Part shown: one piece after another, positions 9,080 through 17,353 of the stretch
Position numbering within the stretch: the first letter of the stretch is position 1
How the letters are laid out: every line of letters starts with the position of its first letter
Translations under genes and position numbers: made by a program
Assembly (NCBI GenBank): GCA_963799085.1
Contig: CAWCWA010000001.1
Span: 186,001-250,000 of the forward strand
Origin: AP-15 sp963799085
GTDB taxonomy: Bacteria > Pseudomonadota > Alphaproteobacteria > ATCC43930 > CGMCC-115725
Direction of reading: 5' to 3'
Length of the DNA: 64,000 nucleotides
The notes under the pieces: generated by a model
The model's input: only the letters and a program-made list of their open reading frames with translations
Told to the model about the DNA's origin: nothing
Database searches by the model: none

Positions 9080-9976
9080 ATGACCCTCGCCAGCCAGATC
9101 GATCTTCGAGGTTATGCCGGAGAGCCACCGGATCCGCGCTGGCCCGGCGGCTCCCGCATCGCCGTTTCCATCGTGATGAACATCGAAGCGGGAGCGGAAT
9201 TGTCGCTGGCGTACGGCGATGAAGAGAACGAAGCAGTTTACGAGATCGTCGAACCGGTCGCGGGTGCACCAAACCCCGCGCTATCGTCCCACTTCGCCTA
9301 TGAGACACGGGTTGGCTATTGGCGCATCGTACGCGTGCTGGAAAGCTTCGGCGTCACCTGTACGGTGAGCGCTGCAGGTCGGGCCGTCGAGCGTGCGCCA
9401 TGGATTGCTCATGACGCCATCGCCCGGGGTTACGAGGTTGCCGCTCACGGATACCGCTGGGAGCGGCACGCTCAGATGTCAGTCGAAGAAGAGCGCAAGG
9501 TGATCGCCAACACGGTTACAGCCATAGAAGCCGCGGCCGGACAGCGTCCTTTCGGCTGGCACACGAAGGGCGCGGCCTCGCCCAACACCCGGCGATTGCT
9601 CGTGGAAGAGTTCGGATTTCTCTACGATTTGGATGCGTACGACGATGACCTCCCTTATCTTCAGGAGGTCGCGGGAAAAAGTCACGTCGTTATGCCGTAC
9701 GCGTTTGACACAAACGATATGCGCTTCATGGCCGGCGGCAACCTCGTTCAGGGCGACGACTTCGCAACCTACTGTATCGCAGCCTTCGATTGGCTCTGGG
9801 AGGAGGGTGCGGTTCGCCCGGCTATGCTGTCCGTTGGCATTCATCCACGTCTGATCGGCCGTCCGGGCAGGATCAGCGGCTTACACCGGTTTCTCAATCA
9901 CGTTGCCGGACGCGGAAAAACCTGGACGGCGACGCGCTTGGAGATTGCCCAACACTGGCGTCGAAATTTCGGCTGA
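9080..9976 (+). CDS. PuuE-type polysaccharide deacetylase-like protein (second copy)
   Basis: A 298-residue intact paralogue of the gene at 3652-4589. Shared landmarks are 'VSIVMNIEAGAELS', 'EVAAHGYRWERH', 'GWHTKGAASPNTRRLL', 'YDDDLPYLQEV', 'PYAFDTNDMRF' and 'MLSVGIHPRLIGRPGR'. These correspond to the NodB fold of allantoinase PuuE-like enzymes. Codon choice is less GC-biased than the neighbours (for example gatgaagagaacgaa), which hints at separate acquisition. An AGAG-type ribosome site precedes the ATG. The substrate is unknown; a nitrogen-ring amide is the best guess from family and from the AtzD relative nearby. Confidence 0.8.
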   Translation: MTLASQIDLRGYAGEPPDPRWPGGSRIAVSIVMNIEAGAELSLAYGDEENEAVYEIVEPVAGAPNPALSSHFAYETRVGYWRIVRVLESFGVTCTVSAAGRAVERAPWIAHDAIARGYEVAAHGYRWERHAQMSVEEERKVIANTVTAIEAAAGQRPFGWHTKGAASPNTRRLLVEEFGFLYDLDAYDDDLPYLQEVAGKSHVVMPYAFDTNDMRFMAGGNLVQGDDFATYCIAAFDWLWEEGAVRPAMLSVGIHPRLIGRPGRISGLHRFLNHVAGRGKTWTATRLEIAQHWRRNFG

Positions 9977-10035
9977 TTGGCGCCAGCCTCGGCTCGGCGG
10001 GTCCGGGCGCGATCCTTCGGTTGGCGGATGCGGGA

Positions 10036-10788
10036 TCAGGCTTTTGTCTGTGAACGGCGGAGCCATTCGTCGAGACCGATATGGCCGAGGCGCGGTTCGC
10101 CCAATGGCACGAGCGAGAACTCCTCGACGCGGCCGCCCCAGTATCGGGCCGCGGGGTCGCGCACCACCTCGCGCGGATCGCCAACCGCCTTCAGATAGCG
10201 GGCGACGATTTCGTTGAAGGGCGCTCGCTCCGGGCCGGCGATCTCGACGATGCCGTTTCGCGGTGCCGCGAGCGCTACATCGGCGACGATCGGAGCAATG
10301 TCGTCCGCCGCGATCGGCTGGAACAGGATCGGCGGAAGCCTGACGATGTTTCCATCCGCGCTCGAATTGGCGATGCCGCCGAGGAATTCCAGGAACTGGG
10401 TCGCGCGGATTATGGTGTAGGGGATGGCGGCGGCCTCGATCAGTTTCTCCTGGGCGAGTTTGGCGCGGAAATAGCCATTGTCGCTCCGGTCGGTTCCGAC
10501 GATCGAGAGTGCCACGTGGTGCCGCACGCCCGCTGCGGGCTCCGCCGGGAGAAGGTTGCGCCCGGAGGTCTCGAAGAATTCCAGCACCGCCTTGTCCTCG
10601 AATGAGGGCGAATTGCTGAGGTCGATCACCACCTGCGCGCCGGTCATGGCCTCGCTGACTCCCTCGCCGGTGATGCTGTTGACGCCGCTTTTGGGCGAGG
10701 CGGCGACGACCTCGTGGCCGCGCTCTCGCAGAATGGCGACGGTCTTCGAGCCGATCAGCCCGGTGCCGCCGATGACGACGATCTTCAT
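10036..10788 (-). CDS. NmrA-like NAD(P)-binding oxidoreductase
   Basis: A 250-residue atypical short-chain dehydrogenase with an N-terminal Rossmann motif (MKIVVIGGTGLIGSK) and the NmrA/SDR_a5-type body: 'VVIDLSNSPSFEDKAVLEFF', 'GVRHHVALSIVGTDR', 'GYFRAKLAQEKLI' and 'YTIIRATQFLEFLGG'. Related proteins are nucleotide-sensing regulators or reductases; the exact role is not clear. The ATG at 10786-10788 follows 'ggggtgagcc'. No operon partner; convergent with the deacetylase gene. Confidence 0.8.
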   Translation of the reverse strand: MKIVVIGGTGLIGSKTVAILRERGHEVVAASPKSGVNSITGEGVSEAMTGAQVVIDLSNSPSFEDKAVLEFFETSGRNLLPAEPAAGVRHHVALSIVGTDRSDNGYFRAKLAQEKLIEAAAIPYTIIRATQFLEFLGGIANSSADGNIVRLPPILFQPIAADDIAPIVADVALAAPRNGIVEIAGPERAPFNEIVARYLKAVGDPREVVRDPAARYWGGRVEEFSLVPLGEPRLGHIGLDEWLRRSQTKA

Positions 10789-10970
10789 GGCTCACCCCGT
10801 TGTAGATGACTGGCAACCCTCAAATGGGTTCGAATGCGCGGCCAAACATCGCCCACCGCGAACGAGGGAAGCCTGGCGCAAAATATTCCCGTCGCATCCG
10901 GCGCCAGGGGTGTATGCAACAGGACACTGTCGTTCACAACCGCAGGAAACTGGTTATTTTCGCCATCTTT

Positions 10971-11021
10971 TCTTGCCCTCCGAAGGCAGAGGTCGTGAGT
11001 TCGAATCTCGCCGGGTGCGCC
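10971..11021 (+). tRNA. tRNA-Arg (CCG), 3' half only
   Basis: The sequence has a 7-nt anticodon loop ctCCGaa closed by tgcc/ggca, a variable region, the T-arm with gttcgaatc, and the acceptor 3' strand cgggtgc followed by gcc. The D-arm and the 5' acceptor strand are absent: upstream bases do not pair. The last CCA base is g. It ends one base before the panC start. A 5'-truncated tRNA end is what a tyrosine recombinase leaves at an attachment site. The truncation point 10970/10971 also has the ten-base phase of the other breaks in this window, so an artefact must be excluded. Confidence 0.75.
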
Positions 11022-11022
11022 G

Positions 11023-11886
11023 ATGTCTTTCCTTTCTGACGTGCCGAACGTAGCCCACAGCGTCGCTGAGATGAGGTCGCAGATCGGCGAATGGCGCCGA
11101 TCGGGTGAGACGATCGGCCTGGTGCCGACGATGGGGGCGCTGCATGCCGGCCATATGGCGTTGGTCGAGGCGGCGCAGGCCGGCTGCAACCGGGTCGTCG
11201 TGTCGATCTTTGTCAACCCCAAGCAATTCGCGCCGAGCGAGGATTTGGCCGCCTATCCGCGGCGCGAGGCGGCCGATCTCGAAATGCTGCGGGAGGCCGG
11301 GGCCGACCTCGCCTTCATCCCAGGAGTCGAGGAGATGTATCCGCCGCAGTTTTCGGCGCTCGTGCGGGTCGAAGGGTTGAGCGAGGGGCTGTGCGGCGCG
11401 CATCGCGCCGGCCATTTCGACGGGGTGGCGACGGTCGTGGCAAAGCTCCTGGTCCAGGTCTTGCCCGACATCGCCTATTTCGGCGAGAAGGATTACCAGC
11501 AACTGCAGATCGTGCGCCGGCTGGCGCGGGATCTCGACATCCCGACGAGGATCGAGGGGGTCGCCACCTTTCGCGAGCCGGACGGTCTGGCGCTCTCCTC
11601 ACGCAACGTTTATCTGACCGCCGAGGAACGCCGCATCGCGCCCGAGCTTGCCCGCGTGCTGCGCAGCATCGCCGCCGCGTTGGCCGACGAGCCGGCCGCG
11701 GTCGCACGGGAACTTGCGCGCGGGACAAGAGAACTCGCCGCCGCCGGCTTCGCGGTCGAATACCTTGAAATCCGCGAGGCCGAGACGCTGGCGCCGGTTA
11801 CGACGGTCGTAACCGCACCCTCCCGCGTCTTTGTCGCGGCACACCTCGGCCGCACCCGGCTGATCGACAACCTGCCGATCGATTAG
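11023..11886 (+). CDS. panC: Pantothenate synthetase
   Basis: PanC joins pantoate and beta-alanine with ATP to make pantothenate, the coenzyme A precursor. The 287-residue protein has the family signatures LVPTMGALHAGH (HIGH-like ATP site), 'VVSIFVNPKQF', 'PDIAYFGEKDYQQL' and 'GLALSSRNVYLT' (KMSKS-like region). The ATG used is 11023, which directly follows the tRNA-Arg fragment and has no clear ribosome site; GTG 11041 is an alternative that keeps the conserved region. panB is not in the window. The stop overlaps the convergent MetE-like gene by four bases. Confidence 0.92.
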   Translation: MSFLSDVPNVAHSVAEMRSQIGEWRRSGETIGLVPTMGALHAGHMALVEAAQAGCNRVVVSIFVNPKQFAPSEDLAAYPRREAADLEMLREAGADLAFIPGVEEMYPPQFSALVRVEGLSEGLCGAHRAGHFDGVATVVAKLLVQVLPDIAYFGEKDYQQLQIVRRLARDLDIPTRIEGVATFREPDGLALSSRNVYLTAEERRIAPELARVLRSIAAALADEPAAVARELARGTRELAAAGFAVEYLEIREAETLAPVTTVVTAPSRVFVAAHLGRTRLIDNLPID

Positions 11887-13067
11887 GGCCACAACCGCTC
11901 GGAGGCGATCGCCGCACCTTCGGCAAGGGCGGCGAGTTTCGCCCAGACGATCGAAGGGGCGACGGCGTTATCGACAAAGGCGAAGGTGGCAAAGCCGCAA
12001 TCGGCCCCCGCGATCACCCGCTCGCGGCCGACAAGATCGGCGTAATTGCCGATCCGCTGCGCGATCAGCCGCGGATGCTCGACGAAATTGGTCGTCGAAT
12101 CGATGACGCCCGGGATCAGCACCTTGTCGTCCGGGATCTTCTTGTCGCCCAGTTCCTCCCACTCATGAGCGTGCCGCGGGTTGGCCGCCTCGAACGACAA
12201 GCCCTGCGGGCGGGCCCGCATCGCCACGTCGAAAATCTTGGCGAGCGGGATGTCGTGGGTGTGCGGCCCCTCGTAATTGCCCCAGCACAGATGCATCCGC
12301 ATCATTTCGGGCGCGATGTTGCGGGTCGCGTGGTTGAGGGCGGCGATGTTGCGCCCGGCGATGCGCAGAAACTCGTCGTCGGAGAGATGCTGGTACTGGT
12401 TGTGCCGCGCCGAGCCGAGATCGGGCGCGTCGATCTGCAGGACGAAGCCGGCGGCGACGATCGCCTCGTATTCCTGCTGGAGGGCGTCGGCGAGAGCTTC
12501 GACGTAGGCGTCCTCGTCGTGGTAATGGCGGTCGGGGACGAATTTGGTCAGTACGCCGGGCGAGGCCGCATTCATGAATGCTTCGAGGGGCTTGGCGGCG
12601 GCGCAGGCCTCGGTCAGGTTTGCGAGATCGGTCTGCAACGGGTGGCGGTTCTGATAGGCGACGGGGCCGGTGCAGCACGGCACCGCCGCACGGCTGAACC
12701 ATGAGGTCCCGCCGCGCGCCCGGTTGAGCCGCTGGTGGAAATCGGGGTGGTCGAGGAGGTCGCGATGCGCGGCCGTCTGCGGCGGCTTGTCGTTGTCGCC
12801 GCCCTTGAAGACGCCGATGCCCGAGAACCGGTGGCGGACATAGAAGGTGTACGAAATCTTGCCGAGTTCGCCGTCGCAGACGCTGTCGATGCCGGCGGCG
12901 ACCTGTCTTCTGACGACATCATGCACCGAGGTCGCGAGACAGGCGTCGAAGGCCGATTGCTCGAACGTTCGTCCGACCTCGCGGGCTTCGAGAAACTCCA
13001 TCAGATCGGGCGGCCGCGGCAGGCTGCCGACATGGGTCGTCAGAACGCGCTCGGTGCTGTACTTCAT
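11883..13067 (-). CDS. Cobalamin-independent methionine synthase-like protein (UROD/MetE family)
   Basis: About 394 residues with the C-terminal MetE-like barrel: 'TTHVGSLPRPPDL' at the start, 'GIDSVCDGELGK', 'VLQIDAPDLGSARH', 'MRMHLCWGNYEGPH' and 'VERVIAGADCGFAT'-like 'RERVIAGADCGFAT'. The H...C...C zinc ligand pattern of the family is present (H and C in HLCWGN, C in ADCGF). It lacks the N-terminal half of MetE, so it resembles the short MetE-like or epoxyalkane:CoM transferase group and its methyl or thiol substrate is unknown. ATG 13065-13067 has a strong GGAGAGGGGGG site. Confidence 0.8.
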   Translation of the reverse strand: MKYSTERVLTTHVGSLPRPPDLMEFLEAREVGRTFEQSAFDACLATSVHDVVRRQVAAGIDSVCDGELGKISYTFYVRHRFSGIGVFKGGDNDKPPQTAAHRDLLDHPDFHQRLNRARGGTSWFSRAAVPCCTGPVAYQNRHPLQTDLANLTEACAAAKPLEAFMNAASPGVLTKFVPDRHYHDEDAYVEALADALQQEYEAIVAAGFVLQIDAPDLGSARHNQYQHLSDDEFLRIAGRNIAALNHATRNIAPEMMRMHLCWGNYEGPHTHDIPLAKIFDVAMRARPQGLSFEAANPRHAHEWEELGDKKIPDDKVLIPGVIDSTTNFVEHPRLIAQRIGNYADLVGRERVIAGADCGFATFAFVDNAVAPSIVWAKLAALAEGAAIASERLWP

Positions 13068-13408
13068 CCCCCCTCTCCTCCGCTCTCTCACCAGCGCGAA
13101 CGACGCCGTCGCCGCGACGGTGCAATTGATGACCGCCATCGCCACGAGTACCATATCCGCCAACTGCTCGTCGCTGCTTGACGGCGAAGCGCCCCCTGAT
13201 CCAACGGAAGATGCGCTTCGCTCCGCTCAACCCATCCTACGCGATCCTGCCCTCTGCCCGCGGCCTTTGCTGTTTTTGCTGTTATTTGCAACGAAAAAAC
13301 AGCAAACGCCCAGGCCGCAGACCCTACGCCCGCCGGATTGCCAAACCGGCGACGACGATGCGTACCATGCGAATGTGGCAATTCCACCGTCGATCCTAAC
13401 CGGGCCTT
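13068..13408. other. Gene-free stretch with dispersed repeat
   Basis: 341 bases between the MetE-like start and the epmA stop. They hold the second copy of the dispersed repeat (13266-13294 core, extended similarity to about 13383). No reading frame here has recognisable similarity. Confidence 0.7.
13266..13294. repeat. Dispersed intergenic repeat, copy B core
   Basis: Identical over 29 bp to 8388-8416. In this copy the following bases (aaaaaacagcaaa) can pair back with the opening tttgctgttttt, giving a hairpin downstream of epmA that could act as a terminator for it. Confidence 0.85.
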
Positions 13409-14447
13409 TCAGCGCACCGGGGCCCATAACACCTCCTCGATGTCGGCGGCGCCGGTCGCCAGCATGACGAGGCGGTCGAAGCCGAGCGCGATCCCGGCCG
13501 AGGGCGGCAATCCGGCGTCGAGGGCGGCGAGGAAATCCTCGTCGATCGGATAGGTTTCGCCATAGAGACGCTGCTTTTTCGCCTGGTCGGCGAGAAAGCG
13601 GGCGCGCTGCTCCGCGGCGTCGGTCAATTCGCTGAACGCGTTGGCGAGTTCGAGACCGCAGACGTAAAGCTCGAAGCGTTCGGCAAGGCGAGGATCGCGC
13701 CGGTGGCGCCGCGCCAGCGCAGCCATCGACAGCGGATAGTCGCGCAGCGCGGCCGGCGCGCCACAGTCCGAGACGGGGCTCGATCCGATCGAGAAAGATG
13801 CGGAAAAACAGGCTTTCCCAATCGTCGCCCGGATGCGGCTCGACGCCGATCCGCGGCGCCTCGATTGCGAGAAGACCGACATCGGGCTGCAACGGGTCAG
13901 GTGCGGTCGCCAACAGGTCGATGCCGCAGAATCGGTCGAAGGCCTCGGCGACCGTCAGCTGCTGCCAGGACGCGCGGGCGTCGGCGGCATGGCCGCGCCA
14001 GACCAGCGCTTCGGCGCCGGCCGCCTCCTGGCAGGCGCGGAGCAGCGCGATGCAGTCGTCGATCAAATCGTCATAGGAGGCGCCGGCGCGATACCATTCG
14101 AGGAGTGCGAATTCCGGATGGTGCGCCGCACCGCGCTCGCCATCGCGAAAGACGTGGGCCAGTTGCCAGATCCGCGGCATTCCGGCGGCGAGCAGCTTCT
14201 TCATGGCAAATTCGGGCGAGGTATGAAGGTAGCGCGGCAGCGAGCGGCCGGCGAGCGGGTCGTGCAGCCGGGTGGCGAAGGCGCGCAAATGCGGTTCGAG
14301 CCCGGGGCTCACCTGCAGGGCCGGCGTGTCGACCTCGACAAAGTCGCGCGCGGCGAAAAACTGCCGGACCGCCCGCAGGATAGAGCCGCGTTTGGCGAGC
14401 CGTTCGCGGCGCAAAGCGAATTCTTCCGGTCGCCACCATTCCGCCAT
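13409..14447 (-). CDS. epmA: EF-P (R)-beta-lysine ligase, one frameshift
   Basis: EpmA (GenX/PoxA) is a class II lysyl-tRNA synthetase-like enzyme without an anticodon domain that attaches lysine to elongation factor P. Class II motifs are seen: 'VEVDTPALQVSPGLEPHL', 'RYLHTSPEFAMKKLLAAG', 'QLAHVFRDGERG', 'HHPEFALLEWYRA', and motif 3 'GIALGFDRLVML'. About 345 residues fits. A single frame change occurs after 'DRIEPRLG'; removing a base near 13761 rejoins it to 'APAALRDYPLSMAAL'. Start ATG 14447 has a GGAGGAGG site. It is divergent from efp, its protein substrate, 106 bases away, a strong functional link. Confidence 0.88.
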
Positions 14448-14553
14448 TCGTCTGCCCTCCTCCTTGTCCGCACCCCGACCTGTGCTAATTTCCTGATCGA
14501 CTGCCGCCGTACACTGGCGCCGCGCCCATACCCCTTTTGTCCGGACCAGCCCC

Positions 14554-15120
14554 ATGAAGATCAACGCGATCGATTTGAAACCAGGCAACGTATTGGAACA
14601 TCAAGGAAAACTCTGGATGGTGCTGAAGCGCGACCTGGTGCAGCCCGGCAAGGGCGGCGCCTTTGCCCAGGTCGAATTGCGCGACCTGCGCGGCGGCACC
14701 AAGCTCAACGAGCGCTTCCGCACCCAGGAAACCGTCGAACGCGTCCGCCTCGACGAGAAGGAGATGCAGTTCCTGTTCACCGAGAACGACCAGGCGACCT
14801 TCATGGACAACGACACTTTCGAACAGATCGCGATCCCGCGCGACATGATCGGCGAGCCGGCCGATTTTCTGCGCGACGGCATGGTATGCAACGTCATGCT
14901 CTACGAGGGGACGCCGCTGTCGGTCGAATTGCCGCCGAACGTGTCGATGGAGCTGGTCGAGGCCGATCCGGTGGTGCGCGGCCAGACGGCCTCGTCCTCG
15001 TACAAGCCGGGGAAGCTCGAAAATGGCCGGCGCGTCATGATCCCGCCCTATATCGAGGCCGGCACCCGCATCGTCGTCAGCACCGCCGACGGCAGCTTTG
15101 TCGAACGCGCCAAGGACTGA
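14554..15120 (+). CDS. efp: Elongation factor P
   Basis: EF-P (188 residues) enters the ribosomal E site and rescues stalling at polyproline. The three-domain protein is complete: KOW-like N-domain with 'DLKPGNVLEHQGK', the loop with Lys33 in 'QPGKGGAF' (the residue modified by EpmA), the middle OB domain, and the C-terminal 'VVRGQTASSSYKPGKLENG' OB fold with 'GTRIVVSTADGSFVERAKD'. The neighbouring epmA supports lysine-type modification; the aminomutase EpmB is not in this window. Confidence 0.97.
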   Translation: MKINAIDLKPGNVLEHQGKLWMVLKRDLVQPGKGGAFAQVELRDLRGGTKLNERFRTQETVERVRLDEKEMQFLFTENDQATFMDNDTFEQIAIPRDMIGEPADFLRDGMVCNVMLYEGTPLSVELPPNVSMELVEADPVVRGQTASSSYKPGKLENGRRVMIPPYIEAGTRIVVSTADGSFVERAKD

Positions 15121-15148
15121 GCGGACAGCAGGTCGAGGGATTTTCGCG

Positions 15149-15973
15149 ATGGTGATGCGCTCGCCCAACCTCAATGTCATGGCGAACGCCGCGCTCAAGG
15201 CCGCCCGCGCGCTGATCCGCGATTTCGGCGAGGTCGAGCAGCTGCAGGTCTCGGTCAAGGGTCCGGGCGATTTCGTATCGACGGCCGACCTCAAGGCCGA
15301 GCGCATCCTCAAGACGGAACTGTCGCGCGCGCGGCCGGGCTACGGCCACTTGTTCGAGGAAAGCGGCGCGCAGCCGGGCTCCGACCCGCGCCACCGCTGG
15401 ATCGTCGACCCGCTCGACGGCACGACGAATTTTCTGCACGGCATTCCGCATTTCGCGATTTCGATCGCGATCGAGCGCGACGGCGAGATTGTTGCCGGCA
15501 TCGTCTACGATCCGACCCGCGACGAAATGTTCGCGGCCGAAAAGGGTCTGGGCGCCTATGTCAACGACCGCCGCCTGCGGGTCTCGGCGCGACGCCAGCT
15601 CGCCGACGCGGTAATCGGCACCGGCCTCTCCGCCAGCGGGCGGGACGAGCCTGCGGTCGACAGCGACATCCTGGCGACGGTCGGCGCGGCAACCAGCGGG
15701 GTGCGCCGCATGGGGGCGGCCGCCCTCGACCTCGCCTATGTCGCCGCCGGCCGCTTCGACGGGTTCTGGGAGTTCGGCCTGTCGCCTTGGGACATCGCCG
15801 CCGGGCTTCTCCTGGTGCGCGAGGCGGGCGGCTATGTCAGCGATCTCTCCGGCGGGCGCGACATGATGGCGAGCGGCGACGTGCTTGCCGCCAACGACCA
15901 TCTGCATCTGCCGCTGGCGGCGCTGATCCGGGAGACGCGGACCCGCCATCCGCGCTCCGCCGATAACCGTTGA
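15149..15973 (+). CDS. suhB: Inositol monophosphatase family protein
   Basis: A Mg-dependent phosphatase of the IMPase/SuhB family (about 274 residues). Metal ligands are visible at E70-E71 (LFEESG), D87 and D90 in 'DPLDGTTNF', and the C-terminal 'GLSPWDIAAG' Asp. It hydrolyses inositol monophosphate; SuhB proteins also help rRNA transcription complexes, which cannot be judged from sequence. ATG 15149 follows 'gggattttcgcg'. It lies 28 bases after efp and is probably cotranscribed. Confidence 0.9.
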   Translation: MVMRSPNLNVMANAALKAARALIRDFGEVEQLQVSVKGPGDFVSTADLKAERILKTELSRARPGYGHLFEESGAQPGSDPRHRWIVDPLDGTTNFLHGIPHFAISIAIERDGEIVAGIVYDPTRDEMFAAEKGLGAYVNDRRLRVSARRQLADAVIGTGLSASGRDEPAVDSDILATVGAATSGVRRMGAAALDLAYVAAGRFDGFWEFGLSPWDIAAGLLLVREAGGYVSDLSGGRDMMASGDVLAANDHLHLPLAALIRETRTRHPRSADNR

Positions 15974-16175
15974 AGTAGAGTTCGATATTTGTACTCTCGC
16001 AATTTGTTTCGGCTAAGTTAGCGCGGCTTGCGGCGGCGCGCGGACGGTCGTCCGTTGCGGCGGGACGGGAGCGGGGGTAGCGTTCGGGAATGTGCATCGC
16101 GCTTGTCCGGCGGGAGAATTGCCGATCGGCTTTGCCGCGGCCGCGGCCCGAGCTTGATTTCGCCGGGCCCGCGGC

Positions 16176-17332
16176 ATGAGCTCGTCGCGGCGCTTCCTGC
16201 TGCGGATGGCGCTATTTCTCGTACTGGTGATTGTGCTGGCGGGTTTGCTCGGGCGCTCGCTGCTGACCGCGTTCATGGCCAATCCGGCGGTAAACGGCGT
16301 CATCTTCGGCATCCTGCTCGCCGGCATCGCCTATATCTTTCGCCAAGTCCTGCTGCTCAATCCGGAAGTCGCGTGGATCGAAAATTTCCGTCAGAGCGAA
16401 TCGGGCGGCGAACCCGCGAGCACTCGCCTCCGCCGCCGCCGCGGCTCCTGGCGCCGATGGCGCGCATGCTGAGCGCGCGACCGGGGAGCCGCGTCAGCTT
16501 GTCGACAAGCTCGTTGCAGACGCTGCTCGACGGCATCGCCACCAGGCTCAGCGAGACCCGCGAGACCTCGCGCTATCTGATCGGCCTCCTCGTTTTTCTC
16601 GGCCTGCTCGGCACGTTCTACGGCCTTCTCGAAACCGTGCGCTCGGTCGGCGGTGTGATCGGCGGGCTGAATGTCGGCGGCGGCGATCTCGGCCGCGCCT
16701 TTGCCGATCTCAAATCGGGTCTGGAAGCGCCGCTGCACGGCATGGGGACGGCGTTCAGTTCGTCGCTGTTCGGTCTCGCCGGCAGCCTTGTGCTGGGCTT
16801 TCTCGATCTGCAGGCGGGGCAGGCGCAGAACCGCTTCTACAACGATCTCGAGGAATGGTTGTCGACCTACACGAGATTGTCGGGCGGCGCCTTGGGCGAC
16901 GGCGGCGACACGGCGGTGCCGGTGTTTATCCAGGCGCTCCTCGAACAGACCGCCGACAGCCTGGAGAACCTGCAGCGCATTCTGGCGCGCAGCGAGGAGA
17001 GCCGGATCGGCGCCAATGCAACGCTCGGCAGCCTGACCGAGCGGCTCGGCATTCTCGGCGAGCAGATGAAGGCCGGCCAATTGCTGATGGTGCGGCTCGC
17101 CGAAAACCAGCTCGAACTGAAACCCTCGCTGACGCGCCTCGCGAACCTCGCCGAGAGTTCGCTCGGCCATGACGACGCGCTGCGCAGCCATCTGCGCAAC
17201 ATCGAGGGTTACATCGCCCGCCTGACCGAGGATCTGGCCCAAGGCCGGGCGCAGAGCGTGCAGGAATTGCGCGGCGAGATCCGCATCCTCGCCCGCACGA
17301 TCGCGGCACTGGCCGAAGAAGGCGGGCGCTGA
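16176..17332 (+). CDS. MotA/ExbB-like membrane protein (stator A-type), one frameshift
   Basis: The N-terminus (MSSSRRFLLRMALFLVLV) gives two membrane helices within about 60 residues, then 'LLLNPEVAWIENFR'. After the frameshift come 'PRLLAPMARML', 'LLDGIATRLSETRETSRYL', a helix 'IGLLVFLGLLGTFYGLLETV', and 'FSSSLFGLAGSLVLGFLDL', the TolQ/ExbB/MotA-type channel core, followed by a long helical cytoplasmic tail to 'ALAEEGGR'. The missing base lies near 16420/16421 or 16430/16431. It forms an evident pair with the OmpA-domain gene 22 bases downstream. Such pairs use an ion gradient to do mechanical work on the cell wall; the cargo is unknown. Confidence 0.8.
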
Positions 17333-17353
17333 GGCGTCCGCGCGGGATCGGCC

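Noticed and set aside
10785..11222. Minus-strand protein with 'APGEIRTHDLCLRRA'
   Set aside because: This is the well-known false protein read from the antisense of a tRNA 3' end; it is explained by the tRNA-Arg fragment and panC.
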